The position numbers and the translations under genes were made by a program. The notes under the pieces were generated by a model that was not told where the DNA came from, made no database searches, and saw nothing but the letters and a program-made list of their open reading frames with translations. From Candidatus Mycolicibacterium alkanivorans (lineage in GTDB: Bacteria > Actinomycetota > Actinomycetes > Mycobacteriales > Mycobacteriaceae), in the NCBI RefSeq assembly GCF_022760805.1, contig NZ_JAIVFL010000001.1:2852001-2916000 (forward strand): a stretch of DNA of 64,000 bases, given 5' to 3'. This document shows positions 7,538-15,310 of the stretch, piece by piece. Each line of letters begins with the position of its first letter. The first letter of the stretch is position 1.

Positions 7538-8524
7538 CTATAGCGCACGACAGAGCCGCTCATCGGATGGAAGCTGGCGTAGCTGCCGGACTTCTCTCAT
7601 CAGGCCAGCAGGCCCGGGCAACTCACGTTTGTGCGCCATCTGGGACCGCAGCCTCTCAGGGATGAGCTCAACACGGTTGGGTGTCTTCCACAGCTCGATC
7701 GTTTGCAGCATCCAGTAGGCGGCGAATTCAGCGATCAACAGCGCCTCGAGGACGAGCACCCAGTCGCTCCAACCCGTGACCAGAAGACGCATGCCAATCA
7801 CGAGTACCAGTGTGATGAACATCAGGCCCGCGATGACCTGGTAAAGGCGAAGATAGCGGTTCGGATGCGGAGCGCGAGATGTCGCCGGTTGCTGGTGCAC
7901 CAAGAACGCCGTGATGCATACGGTGGCAATAATCGCCAGGAACATCATGATCGCCGCCGCGTTGTGGGCCTGCGCATCGAATACGTGGCGGAAGAAGACG
8001 AAACCGATTATCCCCACGGCCACTGCGAAGCGAAGTGTCCATACGGCCGCGTCTCCACCCAGGCTTCGCCGCCTGCCGGTGTCGGTACTGCGGTATAGCA
8101 GCCACGACGCCAGGCGCGCGAACACCAAAGCAATGATGATCGCCCACACATTGTTGGTGATCGCTGCTTCCCACTTGGCCCACGGCCCCGCCCCACCACA
8201 TAACCGCTCGGGCATGCCAGTCGGCACGAACGCGACGATGAAGGCCAACATGCCAGCCAGATTCAGCAGAGCATCCTCGGTGTCACTGCTGCCCCGGTAC
8301 ACGATCATCTGGACGCCGATCGCACAGAGCGAAGCGATGAAGACGCTGTGCGCCGATGTGTAGTAGTACGCGCTGATAGACCCTTGCCAGCAGTGAGAGC
8401 TGATCGCGGCGCCAATGACGCCCGCCGCGAGCATTACGACCATCACGACCATGCCGCCACGCAGGTATCGGTAGGTGTCCAGCGTGAGATCTCGGACTTG
8501 CTGTTCGGCTATTTGCCCGTCCAT
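7538..8524 (-). CDS. multi-pass membrane protein of unknown function
   Basis: A 328-residue protein with about seven or eight hydrophobic helices. The first covers YLRGGMVVMVVMLAAGVIGA; others include HSVFIASLCAIGVQMIVY, LLNLAGMLAFIVAFVPTG, FAVAVGIIGFVFFRHVF, AAIMMFLAIIATVCITAFLV and VIAGLMFITLVLVIGM. The cytosolic tail of about 50 residues is basic. The ATG at 8524 is preferred to 8554 because AAGGGG precedes it at a good distance. The SAYYYTSAHSVF loop and early FIASL helix recall actinobacterial 7-TM proteins without assigned function. Confidence 0.6.
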   Translation of the reverse strand: MDGQIAEQQVRDLTLDTYRYLRGGMVVMVVMLAAGVIGAAISSHCWQGSISAYYYTSAHSVFIASLCAIGVQMIVYRGSSDTEDALLNLAGMLAFIVAFVPTGMPERLCGGAGPWAKWEAAITNNVWAIIIALVFARLASWLLYRSTDTGRRRSLGGDAAVWTLRFAVAVGIIGFVFFRHVFDAQAHNAAAIMMFLAIIATVCITAFLVHQQPATSRAPHPNRYLRLYQVIAGLMFITLVLVIGMRLLVTGWSDWVLVLEALLIAEFAAYWMLQTIELWKTPNRVELIPERLRSQMAHKRELPGPAGLMREVRQLRQLPSDERLCRAL

Positions 8525-8598
8525 CAACGACCCCTTCAACCACAGCCAGGGCAAGTATCGTCGACCCTGCCAGCGGCAGTCCGGCTGGCGAGTCCCGG

Positions 8599-9076
8599 TT
8601 ACTGAGTCCGCACAGATTTAGAGTCGAATCCTTCGTCGACCAATACCACGCCCTCGTGGGTGATCACATGCAGCTGCCCTGACCCGCCAGCAACCCGGCA
8701 CCAGCTCGACGACTCCAGATACCCCTGACGCAAAGTGATGTGAAAGCCGCCGTACATCCCCGGCACCGCGAACCACACCGACTGCCCCGGCGACCTCATG
8801 CATCATCCCCACGGGGGGTAGCGCAATGCCGAACGAAGCTCTCCGCCGGAGTACCCGCGGTCCAGCTGCCCTTCGCGGATCCGACCGTCGATGACATCGC
8901 CCAATCGCTGATCCAGAATCGCGACCCGCCGATCATCAAGCGGGGACGGCGGTGGCGCCAGCATGTGGCCCAACGCGTCGGCATGCCCCCGCTCGACGGC
9001 GACATCTTGCGGGGTCCGGCCCTTTGCGTCGCGCAGCGAGCGCAAGGCGCCCTGCTCCAGCAGCGCCGACACCACC
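8599..9076 (-). pseudogene. ankyrin-repeat protein, 3' part, cut by IS copy B
   Basis: From the IS leftwards the frame reads SALLEQGALRSLRDAKGRTP then QDVAVERGHADALGHMLAPP, an ankyrin repeat, then a C-terminal domain. An in-frame TGA at 8803-8805 (after RYPPWG) interrupts it, but the same frame resumes with SVWFAVPGMYGGFHITL and SSSWCRVAGGSGQLHVITHE to the stop at 8599. Removing the IS and one copy of its 10-bp target duplication joins this to 10467-10549 in frame (83 + 274 bp = 119 codons up to the TGA). The gene thus suffered an IS insertion and a nonsense mutation. Confidence 0.75.
9067..9076. repeat. 10-bp target-site duplication of IS copy B (left copy)
   Basis: CGACACCACC stands immediately left of the element and is repeated exactly at 10457-10466 immediately right of it. 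A perfect flanking duplication shows that this copy arrived by simple transposition. Confidence 0.93.
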
Positions 9077-9219
9077 CAGGGCTCCGGCGTTGTTGATTTA
9101 CGGGTCCGTGACCTGGGCTGATGGTTATTCGGTGACACGCCGTCGAGGCTGGTGAGCAGGCACGGGCGGTCCGAGGACGATGGAGTTGCTCAGACCTCAT
9201 CGATCACTCGGAGTTGCCC

Positions 9220-9381
9220 GTGCCTGCCCTGTCAGTATCACCCGTGGACTCGATCACCGAGGCGTTGGCTCGCTGGCAATCCGGCGAACGCGTCCGTGTG
9301 CTGCGCACCGAGCTGTTGGACGTGCTGGCGCAGGTTCCTGATCCACGTGATGCACGTGGCGTGAGGTACTCATTGATTTGA
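9220..9381 (+). CDS. ISAs1 transposase N-terminal frame
   Basis: A 53-codon frame from GTG at 9220 (GGAG at 9210-9213) encodes the DDE_Tnp_1-associated N-terminus: DSITEALARWQSGERVRVLR then DVLAQVPDPRDARGVRYSLI. It stops at TGA 9379-9381, which overlaps the ATG of the main frame by one base. Reading back by one nucleotide would rejoin it to the main frame as RYSLI-LMALLAVAIL, which matches the family continuity. The window edge removes its start in copy A. Confidence 0.75.
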   Translation: MPALSVSPVDSITEALARWQSGERVRVLRTELLDVLAQVPDPRDARGVRYSLI

Positions 9382-10436
9382 TGGCGCTGTTGGCGGTGGC
9401 GATCCTGGCTACGGCGGCCGGCATGCGCTCCTACGCGGGGTTCGCCACGTGGGCAGCGAGTGCACCGCAGGATGTTCTCGCGCAGTTGGGTATTCGGTAT
9501 CGACGCCCGAGCGAGAAGACGTTTCGGACCGTACTGTCGCGTCTGGATGCCGCCGACCTGGACCGCCGCCTCGGTGCATACTTCACCGCGCTGGCTGTCG
9601 CGCAGTCCGCCGCCGGCGACGCGCTGTTGGTGGTGGCGCTGGATGGCAAGACGTTGCGAGGAGCACGCCGCGCCGGAGCGGCGGCGGTCCATGTGGTGTC
9701 GGTGTTCGCCCATCACGCCCGGCTGGTGCTCGGGCAGCTCGCCGTCGCGGACAAGAGCAACGAAATACCCTGCGTCCGTGCGCTACTCAGACTGTTTGGG
9801 CACGTCCGGCTCCTGGTGACCATCGACGCAATGCATACCCAGACCAAGACCGCCAAGCTGATCTGCAGCACCCTGAAATCCCACTACCTGATGACGGTGA
9901 AGTCGAATCAGCCCAGCCTGCTGGCCCGCATCAAGGCCATGCCGTGGGCGCAGGTGCCAGTTACCTTCGCCGAGCCGTCCGAACGCGGTCACGGCCGCAT
10001 TGAAACACGAACACTCAAGACACTGACCGCATCCCGCGGAATCGGGTTTCCCTACGCCAAGCAGATCGCCGAGGTCACCCGTGAACGGGTCGTGACTGCC
10101 ACCGGTGTTCGCTCGATCGAGACTGTCTATGCCATCTGCAGTGTTGCGTTCGAACAGGCCCCACCCAAGCTGATCGCCTCCTGGCTGCGCCGGCACTGGG
10201 GCATCGAGAATTCGGTGCACTGGGTACGTGATGTCAGTTACGACGAGGACCGCTCGACCGTGCGCACCGGCACCGCGCCCCAAACCATGGCCGCTCTACG
10301 TAACACCGCCATGAATCTGCACCGCCTCGCCGGAGCCACCAACATTGCCGAAGCCTGCCGCACAACGGCATTCAGCAGCAACAACGCCCTGCAACTCTTC
10401 ACGAATCCACATATCCCCAGCTCACAGGCATGCTAA
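9381..10436 (+). CDS. ISAs1-family DDE transposase (main reading frame), copy B
   Basis: The product is the same as that of copy A and has the three acidic catalytic regions (LDGKT, TIDAMH, HWGIENS). The stop TAA overlaps the right terminal repeat. See the N-terminal frame for the -1 split. Both copies share this split, so either the element moves with it or another copy in the genome supplies active enzyme. Confidence 0.88.
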   Translation: MALLAVAILATAAGMRSYAGFATWAASAPQDVLAQLGIRYRRPSEKTFRTVLSRLDAADLDRRLGAYFTALAVAQSAAGDALLVVALDGKTLRGARRAGAAAVHVVSVFAHHARLVLGQLAVADKSNEIPCVRALLRLFGHVRLLVTIDAMHTQTKTAKLICSTLKSHYLMTVKSNQPSLLARIKAMPWAQVPVTFAEPSERGHGRIETRTLKTLTASRGIGFPYAKQIAEVTRERVVTATGVRSIETVYAICSVAFEQAPPKLIASWLRRHWGIENSVHWVRDVSYDEDRSTVRTGTAPQTMAALRNTAMNLHRLAGATNIAEACRTTAFSSNNALQLFTNPHIPSSQAC

Positions 10437-10456
10437 TCAACAACGCCGGAGCCCTG

Positions 10457-10549
10457 CGACACCACCGACGCGGGAGCGCCGTGCCACGCTGCCTGGTGCA
10501 CGGGTCCGGCGCGCCGCGAACGCGCGACAATCTGCGACCGTCGAAGCAC
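10457..10549 (-). pseudogene. ankyrin-repeat protein, 5' part, cut by IS copy B
   Basis: From a possible GTG at 10549 the frame runs LRRSQIVARSRRAGPVHQAA then WHGAPASVVS into the IS, and continues in frame on the far side with ALLEQGALRSL. The HQAAWHGAPASVVSALLEQG segment is a good ankyrin helix pair. The true start is uncertain because a TGA lies about 20 bp further upstream. Confidence 0.6.
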
Positions 10550-10596
10550 AACTAAGTAAGTTGTTCATCAACACACGACAAGGGGGTGACTCACCG

Positions 10597-10680
10597 GTGA
10601 AGGACGGCCGCTGGGTCACGATCGCCGAGTCGCAGCTTGCTCACGAGAAGCAGGGCCTGGAGGCCGTCAAGCAGACGCTC
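10597..10680 (+). pseudogene. N-terminal fragment resembling a NERD/PglW-type protein start
   Basis: A GTG behind AGGGGGTG (10581-10588) begins VKDGRWVTIAESQLAHEKQG then LEAVKQTL. The pattern GRW-x-x-I-x-ES-x-(6)-E-x-x-(G/A)-L recalls the first residues of PglW-type kinases and other NERD-linked proteins of phage-defence loci. After residue 28 the frame turns into low-complexity Arg/Ala/Gly, so the gene is truncated. The identification rests on memory of a short motif and is weak. Confidence 0.3.
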
Positions 10681-10761
10681 GGGCGATCAGGTCGAGCTGG
10701 GCGTCCAGCGACAGTGGCCCGAAGTTGGCCCACGCGCGGAACGGCTCGGCGTCGGGGCGTC

Positions 10762-11061
10762 GTGGCGTTACCCGCAGACGTGCGACGCCGGCTGCATCTC
10801 GACGAGTCGGGGTGCGCAGGTCGAGATCACTGAACGTGAGGACTGCGTTCTCGAGCTTCGGCCGGCCCTACCGGTCCCGCCGATCAACGCTGGTTCTAGC
10901 AGGACCGCTGGCAGCAGCGCGAGAAGGAGGTCGACGAGCACGTGGCGGCTGGGCGGGTGACAGTGCACGACGACGGTAACGCCTTCCTTGGTCACCTCGA
11001 TCAACTCGACGCCGAGCCACAATCCGGCGAACAGGCGGCCGAGCCCGAGACTCAGTCGTGA
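10762..11061 (+). pseudogene. AbrB/MazE-type antitoxin, three lesions
   Basis: Corrected for frame, it reads VALPADVRRRLHLDESG, AQVEITEREDCVLELRPALP, then REKEVDEHVAAGRVTVHDDG and FLGHLDQLDAEP. This is a SpoVT/AbrB-type DNA-binding N-terminus and an acidic toxin-binding tail. An extra T near 10820, a missing base near 10876 and an in-frame TAG in RWF*QDRW near 10894 break it. Its stop (11059-11061) overlaps the toxin start GTG by two bases, the normal operon arrangement for such a pair. Confidence 0.7.
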
Positions 11062-11369
11062 AGTTCGAGACCACTCCAGCGTTCGATGCGGACTATCGCA
11101 GGCTCAACGCCGAACACCGGACGGCCTTTCGGGACGCGGTCAAACCGAAGTTCGTCCCGGCATGCGACGCCTACGCCGCCGACCCGGCGACCCCATGTCC
11201 GCGATCACTGCGCGTCAAGTCAGTACAGGGCGCGCCGGGTGTCCTGGAGATGACGTGGCCATTTTCCAGTCCAGATGGCCGCGCCACATTCGAATTCGTC
11301 ACCGTCAACGGCGAATTGCGGTGTCGATGGCGGCGCGTCGGAGAGCACGACGTCTTCGAGTCGCCGTAG
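11058..11369 (+). CDS. RelE/ParE-like toxin, intact frame
   Basis: A 103-residue protein: MKFETTPAFDADYRRLNAEH, a central helix-strand part, and FEFVTVNGELRCRWRRVGEH DVF, which matches the C-terminal strands of RelE-like ribosome-dependent mRNA interferases or related ParE toxins. GTG at 11058 overlaps the antitoxin stop. The reading frame is undamaged although the antitoxin is broken, so the toxin is either weak, silent, or neutralised by an antitoxin elsewhere. Confidence 0.6.
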   Translation: MKFETTPAFDADYRRLNAEHRTAFRDAVKPKFVPACDAYAADPATPCPRSLRVKSVQGAPGVLEMTWPFSSPDGRATFEFVTVNGELRCRWRRVGEHDVFESP

Positions 11370-11465
11370 GCCGCGCCGCGCGCAGTTGTTGTCGGTGGAG
11401 TCCACCAGACTGGGGCGTGATCGCCGTTGCGCGTATTCGAGTTCCAGGGCGAGAGGAGGCGGGCG

Positions 11466-11897
11466 GTGTCCGACCTTGCACACTTGCCGCGTGGTCTGCT
11501 GCGCGTTGAGCAGTGGGATGCGCTTGAACTCGACCCGACGCGACGGTGGGAACTCAGTGAGGGGACCCTCATCATGTCGCCGCGCCCGCAGCTGTGGCAT
11601 CAGCGCCTTTCCAAAAGGCTCACCCGACTGCTCGACGATCACCTGCCGGATGGACTCGAGGCGGTTCCCGAGATCGAGGTGATAGCGAGAGCATCGTTCC
11701 CACCGAGTGTGCGTGATCCCGACATCGTCGTGATTCCAGATCGCGTTTTCGAGGGCCGCCCTGCCCGGGTCTCGGCAGCGGATGTCGTGCTCGTCGTCGA
11801 GATCGTATCGCCGGGCTCGCGTGGAACAGGCCACGTCATGAAGTCAGCAGTCGTACGGCTGGTGTCCGACGAGTGGGCACGAGATCGACTGGCGTAA
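11466..11897 (+). CDS. Uma2-family (DUF820) nuclease-fold protein, C-terminally truncated
   Basis: The product is 143 residues, with GTG at 11466 after GAGGAGG (11454-11460). Segments LRVEQWDALELDPTRRWELSEG, MSPRPQLWHQRLSKRLTRLL, PEIEVIARASFPPSVRDPDI and VVLVVEIVSPGSRGTGHVMK match Uma2 proteins, which have a PD-(D/E)xK-like fold. D(P)DIV and VEI(V) supply the acidic pair. The usual Lys-containing strand and final 40-50 residues (around KPAxYAxAGIPxYW) are missing; after HVMKS the sequence is unrelated. It is probably a dead remnant. Confidence 0.65.
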   Translation: MSDLAHLPRGLLRVEQWDALELDPTRRWELSEGTLIMSPRPQLWHQRLSKRLTRLLDDHLPDGLEAVPEIEVIARASFPPSVRDPDIVVIPDRVFEGRPARVSAADVVLVVEIVSPGSRGTGHVMKSAVVRLVSDEWARDRLA

Positions 11898-11907
11898 GGT
11901 GTGCGCT

Positions 11908-14466
11908 GTGGCTCAGGCGTTCGATTCAGTCGCGGCCGTCTCGCGGATCCTGACCGAACACGGCCCACTGGACGAGGATGACGTCATTGCCCGGATCCGG
12001 GCCGAAGGGGACGACCCGGAGAAGCGACCGGGTCCCGTTATCAACGAAATACTCTGTCCGGCAAGGCAATTGACTGACGACCGGTGGGTATGGCTGCCGA
12101 AAGTGCTGCTCGGGCGGGTGTTCACGCACCGCGTTCGCGCAGACGAGGTGGCCTATGACCTGCTGACAGTGACCCCGGATCTGGACCCGATCACCGAGCT
12201 GTGCCTGCACGAGGGCTACCAGCAACTCGCCGACGGTTCACCGGTCAGCGTCGTATTGGCCGAATACGATCACCAACTGTTGCGACAACGGGGCATTCCG
12301 CCGGAGGTGATCGACCCGCTTGGGGCGCTGCTGCTGTTGCCGCCGGGCACGCTGAGCGGGTTGGGTGCGGCCGACGGCGATTTGGTCGGCGTTCGACTGT
12401 CCGTCTCCGGCTTGGTCATCGAGCGCGTCGCCGCGGTCCAGTCCCCGACCGACGTGGGCGAACGACTGGCCGCCACCCTCGACGCCGACAAGCCAACGTT
12501 CCTGGACTCCGCAGTGTGGACGGTGTGCGTCGACGACCCCGCAGTGTTCACCGAACCGTTGCCCCCGCTGCGCGACATCATCGAGGACTGTGGCCTCGTC
12601 CACGACGACGACTGGTTGGCACCGCCTGGGTTCGATTTCGAGCGATGGCGCTTCGAGCGAGACTGCGAGCGGCTGATCCGCCGGTACGGCCTCGAACCCG
12701 ATGACGCGCTCACACTGAGGGCCCTGGTGGCGGTGTACGACCAGATGTCGGCGATCCTGGAAGCCGCGATCGGCGCGGACGAGGTGCCCGACGATTCGTC
12801 CGACGCGGCCGGCGACGACGAGACACCGCCGGATGATCCCGCCGGGTACCGCGCACTGGCGGCCGCGTTCGGATCCGCACTGAGCGACCCGCTGCTGGCC
12901 CAGCTGCTGGTGGACGAGACGGTGGGCCGCGGGGGTGCACCCGCCGCGCTCGGCCTTTTCGCCGAGACCCTCGAACCGCAGGTGGCGCGCACCGCCCGGG
13001 TGGCGTACCGCTGGCTGCGCGCGGTGGCGTTGGAGCAGATAGGCGACGTCGAGTCGGCCGAGCGGGAGTACCTCGCCGCGGAGTCGATGGACACCGACTG
13101 GCCGCCGACGCTGCTCGATCTGGCCCGCTTCGCCTCCGACCGCGGCGATGCCGAACGCGGGTTGGCCCTGCTGCGCCGCGCCGGCGCAGGGCCCGGTCAT
13201 CCGCTGACGCGGATACTGGAGCAGCACCGCGCTACGCCACACACCGACCTCGGCCGCAACGATGCGTGCTGGTGCGGTTCGGGCCGCAAGTACAAGAAGT
13301 GCCATCTGGGGCACGAACAGCTTCCCCTGGACGACCGCGTCGGCTGGCTGTACCTCAAAGCCTGCCACCATGTGTTTCTCACCGACTGGCGGGAGCTGCT
13401 GGAAGAGGCGGCCGAGGCGCGCGCTGCCCATGGCTCCGCCGACGCGAAACTCCCTGCGGGAGTTGATGATCCGCTGCTGATCGACACTGTGCTCTTCGAA
13501 GGCGGTGCGTTTGCGGACTTCCTGGCCAAGCGTGGGTCACTGCTACCCGATGACGAACGGCTCTTGGCAGACCAATGGCTGCTCGTGGATCGTTCCGTGT
13601 TCGAGGTCGAGCAGGTGCACCGCGGACAGGGCATCGAGGTCCGCGATGTACGCACAGGAGACGTCGTTGAGGTGCACGAGCGGACGGCCAGCGGCCAGCT
13701 CCGACCGGGGCAGCTGATCTGCGCCCGCGTGGTGCCCGCCGGGCGGACCCACCAGTTCCTCGGCGGGGCGGAGCCGGTCGCCTTGCACGAACGCGACCGG
13801 CTCATCGATCTGCTCGACTCCGAGCCCGACCCGGTGGATCTGGTGGAGTTCCTGAGCCGCCGGTTCGCACCGCCGACACTGGTCAACACCGAGGGCGACG
13901 CCCTGACGATGTGCGAGGCGACCGTGAAGATCGGCGACTCGGCGCGGATCGAGGCTTTGCTCGACGACGCGTTCGACCGGGCTGACGACGAGCCGCACTG
14001 GATCGAACACGTCACCACCGACGGAATGCAGCGAATCAGCGCCACCGTGGCGCTCGAGGGCGACCAGCTGAGGGTGCACACCAACAGCGAGCAACGGATG
14101 GACCGCGTGCTGGCGGTACTGACACGCCTCGACCCGTCGGCGACGCTGCTCGACGACGTCCGCCAGCCCGTCCGCGATGTGCACGAAGCCGTCGGACTGG
14201 CTCAGCAGATGCCCACGCCTGGCGCGGGGGCGTTCGATCCCGACGACCCGCAGATCGCCCAGACGCTCGACGGGTTCATCCGCGAATACGAGACGGCGTG
14301 GCTCGATGAACCCATTCCCGCCCTCGACGGTCACACCCCGCGGCAGGCCGCCGAGGACCCCACCCGACGGGCCGACCTGATCAAGCTGCTGGACAGCTTC
14401 CCCGTGGCCGACGGCAGCACCGGTATGGACGCCGACCGGCTGCGCGCCGCGCTGGGCCTGCAATAG
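11908..14466 (+). CDS. large SEC-C motif protein
   Basis: The product is 852 residues. GTG at 11908 is preferred to 11899 because AAGG lies 8 bases upstream. The central zinc-binding SEC-C motif (GRNDACWCGSGRKYKKCHLG, about residues 450-469) resembles the SecA C-terminus and often mediates binding to ribosomes or other proteins. N-terminal residues about 10-65 look like a winged-helix segment (LTEHGPLDEDDVIARIRAEG). A helical repeat region precedes the motif (RWLRAVALEQIGDVESAERE). The C-terminal 350 residues contain a beta-rich domain. It is intact amid decayed genes. I do not know its function. Confidence 0.75.
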   Translation: MAQAFDSVAAVSRILTEHGPLDEDDVIARIRAEGDDPEKRPGPVINEILCPARQLTDDRWVWLPKVLLGRVFTHRVRADEVAYDLLTVTPDLDPITELCLHEGYQQLADGSPVSVVLAEYDHQLLRQRGIPPEVIDPLGALLLLPPGTLSGLGAADGDLVGVRLSVSGLVIERVAAVQSPTDVGERLAATLDADKPTFLDSAVWTVCVDDPAVFTEPLPPLRDIIEDCGLVHDDDWLAPPGFDFERWRFERDCERLIRRYGLEPDDALTLRALVAVYDQMSAILEAAIGADEVPDDSSDAAGDDETPPDDPAGYRALAAAFGSALSDPLLAQLLVDETVGRGGAPAALGLFAETLEPQVARTARVAYRWLRAVALEQIGDVESAEREYLAAESMDTDWPPTLLDLARFASDRGDAERGLALLRRAGAGPGHPLTRILEQHRATPHTDLGRNDACWCGSGRKYKKCHLGHEQLPLDDRVGWLYLKACHHVFLTDWRELLEEAAEARAAHGSADAKLPAGVDDPLLIDTVLFEGGAFADFLAKRGSLLPDDERLLADQWLLVDRSVFEVEQVHRGQGIEVRDVRTGDVVEVHERTASGQLRPGQLICARVVPAGRTHQFLGGAEPVALHERDRLIDLLDSEPDPVDLVEFLSRRFAPPTLVNTEGDALTMCEATVKIGDSARIEALLDDAFDRADDEPHWIEHVTTDGMQRISATVALEGDQLRVHTNSEQRMDRVLAVLTRLDPSATLLDDVRQPVRDVHEAVGLAQQMPTPGAGAFDPDDPQIAQTLDGFIREYETAWLDEPIPALDGHTPRQAAEDPTRRADLIKLLDSFPVADGSTGMDADRLRAALGLQ

Positions 14467-14617
14467 CGCCGTCGGCTATCCGGCGACGTCTCGTCGTCGT
14501 CATCGTCCCAGCGCTTCGCCCCCGCGAGGAGGAGCCTTCGCTGCCGTGTTCGGTGACCACCGATGGCAAGGGTGACGCGATTCGGCACGCAGTTTTGGCC
14601 GCTGAACTGGACGCCGA

Positions 14618-15016
14618 TCAATCGAGTGCGGCAGAAGTGATGTCGGTATGGGTGAAGGCGTCACCGACGTACAGCAACGGTTCACCGGTAACCGCGGCAA
14701 GGGCGTAGGAGAAGCAATCGCCGAGGTTCAGGCCGGCAGGATGGCCGCTACCACGTCCAAACTCGCGGTAGGCGCGCGTGGCGCTCACGGCCTGCTCGGC
14801 GTCGAAAGACACCGTCGCAATGCCCAGTTGACCGATTAGGCGCTCGACCCGCCGCAGATCTTCGGGCGCCAGTCGTCTCGTAAGGACCGCCCCGACCTCA
14901 ACCAGTGTGGCCGCGGAAATCTTTGGCGCGGGCGCGCCCAGCAGTGCGTCAACCAATCGATCGCGACCGGATTCGTTGAGCGCTATCGCCACGATCGCCG
15001 AAGTGTCGACGATCAC
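14618..15016 (-). CDS. vapC: VapC-family PIN-domain toxin
   Basis: A 132-residue PIN domain ribonuclease. The acidic metal site is complete: VDTSA (Asp4), TLVEVG (Glu41), LGDCFSYALA and LYVGDAF. GTG at 15014-15016 overlaps the antitoxin stop by three bases (GTGA), so translation is coupled to vapB. It cleaves specific RNAs when unbound. The longer open frame upstream lies inside vapB and is not used. A 150-bp stretch at 14467-14617 holds no gene that I can support. Confidence 0.88.
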   Translation of the reverse strand: MIVDTSAIVAIALNESGRDRLVDALLGAPAPKISAATLVEVGAVLTRRLAPEDLRRVERLIGQLGIATVSFDAEQAVSATRAYREFGRGSGHPAGLNLGDCFSYALAAVTGEPLLYVGDAFTHTDITSAALD

Positions 15017-15276
15017 GCAGGCAACCCGTTCTCGTCGTACAACTCCGTTTCCTCTGCGCGGATCCGTTGACGCTGCCGCGCCGTCATCGACCGATCCAAT
15101 TCGCAAAGCAATTCATTCACCTTGCTGCGCCGACTATCCCGGCTTTCACCACCAGTAAGTTCCGCGAGCCTGGCGCGCACCGCTTCTTCGACAGCACTGG
15201 TCTGAGTGAGCCCCGTGCGGCGCGCAAGTTCCCGCACCAGCGCCACGGTCTGCTCGTTCTTGATGTTCAGACTCAT
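15013..15276 (-). CDS. vapB: VapB-family antitoxin
   Basis: An 87-residue antitoxin that starts MSLNIKNEQTVALVRELARR TGLTQTSAVEEAVRARL. It has a DNA-binding ribbon-helix-helix type N-terminus and a C-terminal toxin-wrapping tail (LCELDRSMTARQRQRIRAEE). It lies upstream of vapC with overlapping stop and start. The two palindromic sites immediately 5' are its likely operator. Confidence 0.85.
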   Translation of the reverse strand: MSLNIKNEQTVALVRELARRTGLTQTSAVEEAVRARLAELTGGESRDSRRSKVNELLCELDRSMTARQRQRIRAEETELYDENGLPA

Positions 15277-15277
15277 A

Positions 15278-15310
15278 GTAGAAGTCTACCTGCTCATGGT
15301 AGATTTCTGC
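15278..15310. promoter_or_regulatory. paired half-palindromes, candidate VapB operator
   Basis: GTAGAAGTCTAC (15278-15289) is a perfect-arm palindrome and GTAGATTTCTGC (15299-15310) is a degenerate second copy, 21 bp away or two helical turns. The first site touches the vapB start codon. Two aligned sites suit cooperative binding by a VapBC hetero-oligomer. Confidence 0.6.

Larger units (their letters stand above)
9077..10456 (+). mobile_element. ISAs1-family insertion sequence, copy B (complete, 1380 bp)
   Basis: The element is bounded by 22-bp perfect terminal inverted repeats at 9077-9098 and 10435-10456 and flanked by a 10-bp duplication. Terminal repeats, a duplication of 8-10 bp and a transposase with ISAs1 signatures agree with the ISAs1 family. 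It is the same as copy A over all 1178 shared bases, so one or both moved recently. It lies in an ankyrin-repeat gene on the opposite strand. Confidence 0.95.

Noticed and set aside
1..10456. Composite transposon formed by the two ISAs1 copies flanking 1179-9076
   Set aside because: Copy B has its own 10-bp duplication on both sides, so it inserted alone. The segment between the copies lies in direct orientation but shows no sign of having moved as a unit.
10597..10680. A working BREX/Pgl defence system
   Set aside because: Only about 28 codons of a possible first gene remain and no methylase, phosphatase or ATPase partner is in the window.
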